In this document: in pieces, positions 7,840-8,009 of the stretch | Numbering within the stretch: position 1 is the first letter of the stretch | Layout of the letters: each line of letters opens with the position of its first letter | NCBI GenBank assembly: GCA_947460565.1 | Contig: CANHJJ010000073.1 | Span: forward strand, 1 to 8,009 | Reading direction: 5' to 3' | Origin: Bacteroidota bacterium | GTDB lineage: Bacteria; Bacteroidota; Bacteroidia; UKL13-3 | DNA length: 8,009 nt | Made by a program: the position numbers and the translations under genes | Notes under the pieces: generated by a model | Database searches by the model: none | The model's input: only the letters and a program-made list of their open reading frames with translations | Told to the model about the DNA's origin: nothing

Positions 7840-7847
7840 CAAAAATA
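7840..7847 (-). promoter_or_regulatory. Bacteroidota-type -7 promoter element for the R-M operon
   Basis: Read on the coding strand, TATTTTTG matches the Bacteroidota primary-sigma consensus TAnnTTTG exactly. A TTTG at 7875-7872, inside the repeat array, could serve as the -33 element. The 24-nt gap between them is somewhat longer than the usual spacing of about 19-21. Transcription would then start near 7835, about 30 nt upstream of ATG 7806. No other promoter-like site is evident inside the operon. Confidence 0.5.
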
Positions 7848-7868
7848 TAAATAAAAATGAAAGAAAGG

Positions 7869-7892
7869 TTGCAAAGTTTGCAAAACTTGCAA
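7869..7892. repeat. Three TTGCAA palindromes at 9-bp spacing, probable operator
   Basis: TTGCAA occurs at 7869-7874, 7878-7883 and 7887-7892, each copy shifted by exactly 9 bp. Each hexamer is its own reverse complement. The first two copies together form a perfect 15-bp palindrome, TTGCAAAGTTTGCAA (7869-7883, centre 7876). The second and third form the same palindrome with one mismatch. The array sits just upstream of the TATTTTTG element and contains the possible -33 TTTG. This is the arrangement expected for an operator where a dimeric XRE regulator would affect RNA polymerase binding. The link to the adjacent regulator is an inference from position and symmetry. Confidence 0.55.
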
Positions 7893-7900
7893 AGTCTGTG

Positions 7901-8009
7901 TTAATGCTTGATTTTTTGGTAGATACCGTTACGGGTTTTCTCTATCCATTTAAAGGCTACCAACTTGGATAAATAGAGGTCTGCGGTGCGTTCTTTTATA
8001 CCTAATTCA
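7901..8009 (-). CDS. C-terminal end of an upstream gene, winged-helix tail (possibly DUF3987-type)
   Basis: Only the last 35 codons are in the window, ending at TAA 7903-7901. The residues begin ELGIKERTADLYLSKL and end EKTRNGIYQKIKH. The pattern is a helix-turn-helix (a G-I-x-x-R-T turn followed by a recognition helix) and then a short beta wing with a basic end, typical of a winged helix. In Bacteroidota, tails of this kind occur on DUF3987 proteins from integrative elements and on other replication or primase-like proteins. That assignment is tentative because the main domain lies outside the window. The gene is on the same strand as the R-M operon, with 94 bp between its stop and ATG 7806. 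No clear terminator hairpin separates them. Confidence 0.6.
   Translation of the reverse strand, partial: ELGIKERTADLYLSKLVAFKWIEKTRNGIYQKIKH

Noticed and set aside
7807..7842. A longer form of the XRE protein starting at TTG 7842, adding 12 residues.
   Set aside because: The TTG lies on the promoter-like TATTTTTG, upstream of the probable transcription start, and the added residues are not part of the helix-turn-helix domain.
7869..7892. The TTGCAA repeats as a CRISPR array or phase-variable simple repeat.
   Set aside because: The units are 9 bp with no spacers and lie outside any coding frame, so they suit an operator better than either alternative.
7928..7936. CCGTTACGG near-palindrome as a possible terminator between the upstream gene and the operon.
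   Set aside because: It lies inside the coding part of the upstream gene, the stem is very short, and no proper T-run follows a stable hairpin.

Overview
The window holds most of a Type I restriction-modification (R-M) operon. All genes are on the minus strand, so transcription runs from the right edge to the left. The order is XRE-family regulator, hsdM, three small non-hsd genes, hsdS, hsdR, with hsdR running off the left edge. The organism is probably a member of the Bacteroidota. Supporting signs are the AT-rich sequence, Lys/Asn-rich proteins, weak ribosome binding sites, and a TAnnTTTG-type promoter element ahead of the first gene. No rRNA, tRNA or marker gene allows a finer placement.

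Region by region: 7901-8009 is the 3' end of a separate upstream gene whose 35 visible residues look like a winged helix, possibly from a DUF3987-type mobile-element protein. Positions 7807-7900 are the only real intergenic space. They contain three TTGCAA palindromes spaced exactly 9 bp apart, then a TATTTTTG promoter-like element and a short purine-rich ribosome binding site. Genes follow at 7806-7525 (XRE regulator), 7525-6017 (HsdM methyltransferase), 6017-5523 (nucleotidyltransferase-like protein resembling DUF6932), 5533-4613 (306-residue unknown), 4610-4242 (122-residue unknown), 4239-2962 (HsdS specificity subunit) and 2957-1 (HsdR, 985 codons visible). No gap inside the operon exceeds 4 nt, and three junctions overlap, so the whole set looks like one transcript with coupled translation.

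How it works together: HsdM, HsdS and HsdR have the domains and catalytic motifs of a functional Type I enzyme. HsdS chooses the target, HsdM methylates it, and HsdR translocates and cuts unmodified DNA. The XRE protein, with the repeat array overlapping the promoter, suggests self-regulated expression. The most interesting part is the three-gene cassette between hsdM and hsdS. Its first protein has the GS-x9-DxD signature of the nucleotidyltransferase fold, and the other two are unrecognised. Accessory genes embedded in Type I R-M operons (for example prrC and rloC) can act as backup abortive-infection devices. A comparable role here is an inference and is not shown by the sequence.
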